Shown here: in pieces, positions 63,779-64,000 of the stretch | Layout of the letters: each line of letters opens with the position of its first letter | How positions within the stretch are numbered: the stretch's first letter is position 1 | Assembly (NCBI RefSeq): GCF_002285635.2 | Contig: NZ_CP023049.2 | Coordinates: forward strand, 310,001-374,000 | Length of the DNA stretch: 64,000 nt | Origin: Chryseobacterium piperi | Lineage (GTDB): Bacteria > Bacteroidota > Bacteroidia > Flavobacteriales > Weeksellaceae | Reading direction: 5' to 3' | The notes under the pieces: model-generated | Told to the model about the DNA's origin: nothing | Databases searched by the model: none | What the model saw: only the letters and a program-made list of their open reading frames with translations | Made by a program: the position numbers and the translations under genes

Positions 63779-64000
63779 TTAACCTGAATTGGAGTGTTGA
63801 AAGATTCGCTTATCTTTTATAAAGAGGATTTCATCGGAAATTTCTTTTACTTCATTTAGATTATGACTAATAATGAAAATTATTTTTTCTGATTTTAGTT
63901 TTTGTATTAAATCATAAATAAATTTTTTATTTCCCTGATCAAGAGAAGATGTAGGTTCATCCAATATCAACAATTGTGGATTGTGATACAATGCACGCAT
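63779..64000 (-). CDS. ABC transporter ATPase, C-terminal part (cut by window edge)
   Basis: The minus strand reads RALYHNPQLLILDEPTSSLD (end of the signature helix, Walker B and D-loop) and then FIISHNLNEVKEISDEILFI with the switch His, ending 73 codons in from the edge at a stop. The Met at the edge is internal, so the gene continues beyond the window with the Walker A part. It is a small bacteriocin/lipid-export-like or generic ABC ATPase; the substrate cannot be judged. Confidence 0.85.
   Translation of the reverse strand: MRALYHNPQLLILDEPTSSLDQGNKKFIYDLIQKLKSEKIIFIISHNLNEVKEISDEILFIKDKRIFQHSNSG

Overview
The window looks like a chromosomal segment of a Flavobacteriia bacterium, most likely Chryseobacterium or a close relative. 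The support is low-GC DNA, Bacteroidetes-type lipoprotein and outer-membrane genes with little Shine-Dalgarno signal, TAnnTTTG-like promoter elements, IS1182, IS21 and IS110 elements typical of the group, and a housekeeping set (recF, mtgA, a DUF721 gene, a Gcr-type recombinase gene). The genus is inferred; no rRNA gene is present.

Region 1 (1-20.8 kb) begins with the cut-off 5' end of an IS1182-type transposase. It then holds one large minus-strand operon that reads as a secondary-lipid or polyketide cluster of the PUFA-synthase (Pfa) type. In transcription order it encodes: a giant synthase (two FabK/PfaD-like flavin barrels, KS, AT, two ACPs, KR); a second synthase (KS, AT, a DH-like hot-dog region, a C-terminal phosphopantetheinyl transferase); a free ACP; an alpha/beta hydrolase; a tandem-fused GT1 glycosyltransferase; three paralogous HHxxxDG acyltransferases; and a four-helix membrane protein. 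Most junctions overlap or are a few bases apart. The likely product is a reduced polyketide or fatty chain that is released, glycosylated and O-acylated. The promoter and first 16 codons of the first gene are duplicated just upstream.

Region 2 (20.8-32.4 kb) is a loose run of envelope and regulatory genes: a retropepsin-like protease, an adenosine deaminase-family lipoprotein, two AraC-type regulators (one membrane-bound), a YwqK-like repeat protein, several lipoproteins or outer-membrane proteins, a SpoIIAA-like protein and a DUF5808 protein.

Region 3 (32.4-44.1 kb) is accessory. It has a complete IS21 element with a 7-bp target duplication, a very AT-rich Gabija anti-phage pair (gajA, gajB) with one unknown downstream gene, an opposing XRE regulator with an operator-like palindrome, a strongly folded 108-nt RNA candidate, an unknown 179-residue gene, three exact-period 233-bp tandem repeats, and ~215-bp palindromic repeats around a ceramidase-like gene.

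Region 4 (44.1-64 kb) is mostly core genome: a PIG-L deacetylase, tiny membrane protein, sodium:solute symporter and DUF2911 run; tRNA-Arg; a metal/cofactor-binding lipoprotein; mtgA; a membrane recombinase-family protein; DUF721; recF; a UbiA-like membrane protein; and an alpha-2-macroglobulin/ecotin pair of protease inhibitors. An IS110 element whose leader folds like a bridge RNA follows, and a truncated ABC ATPase ends the window.
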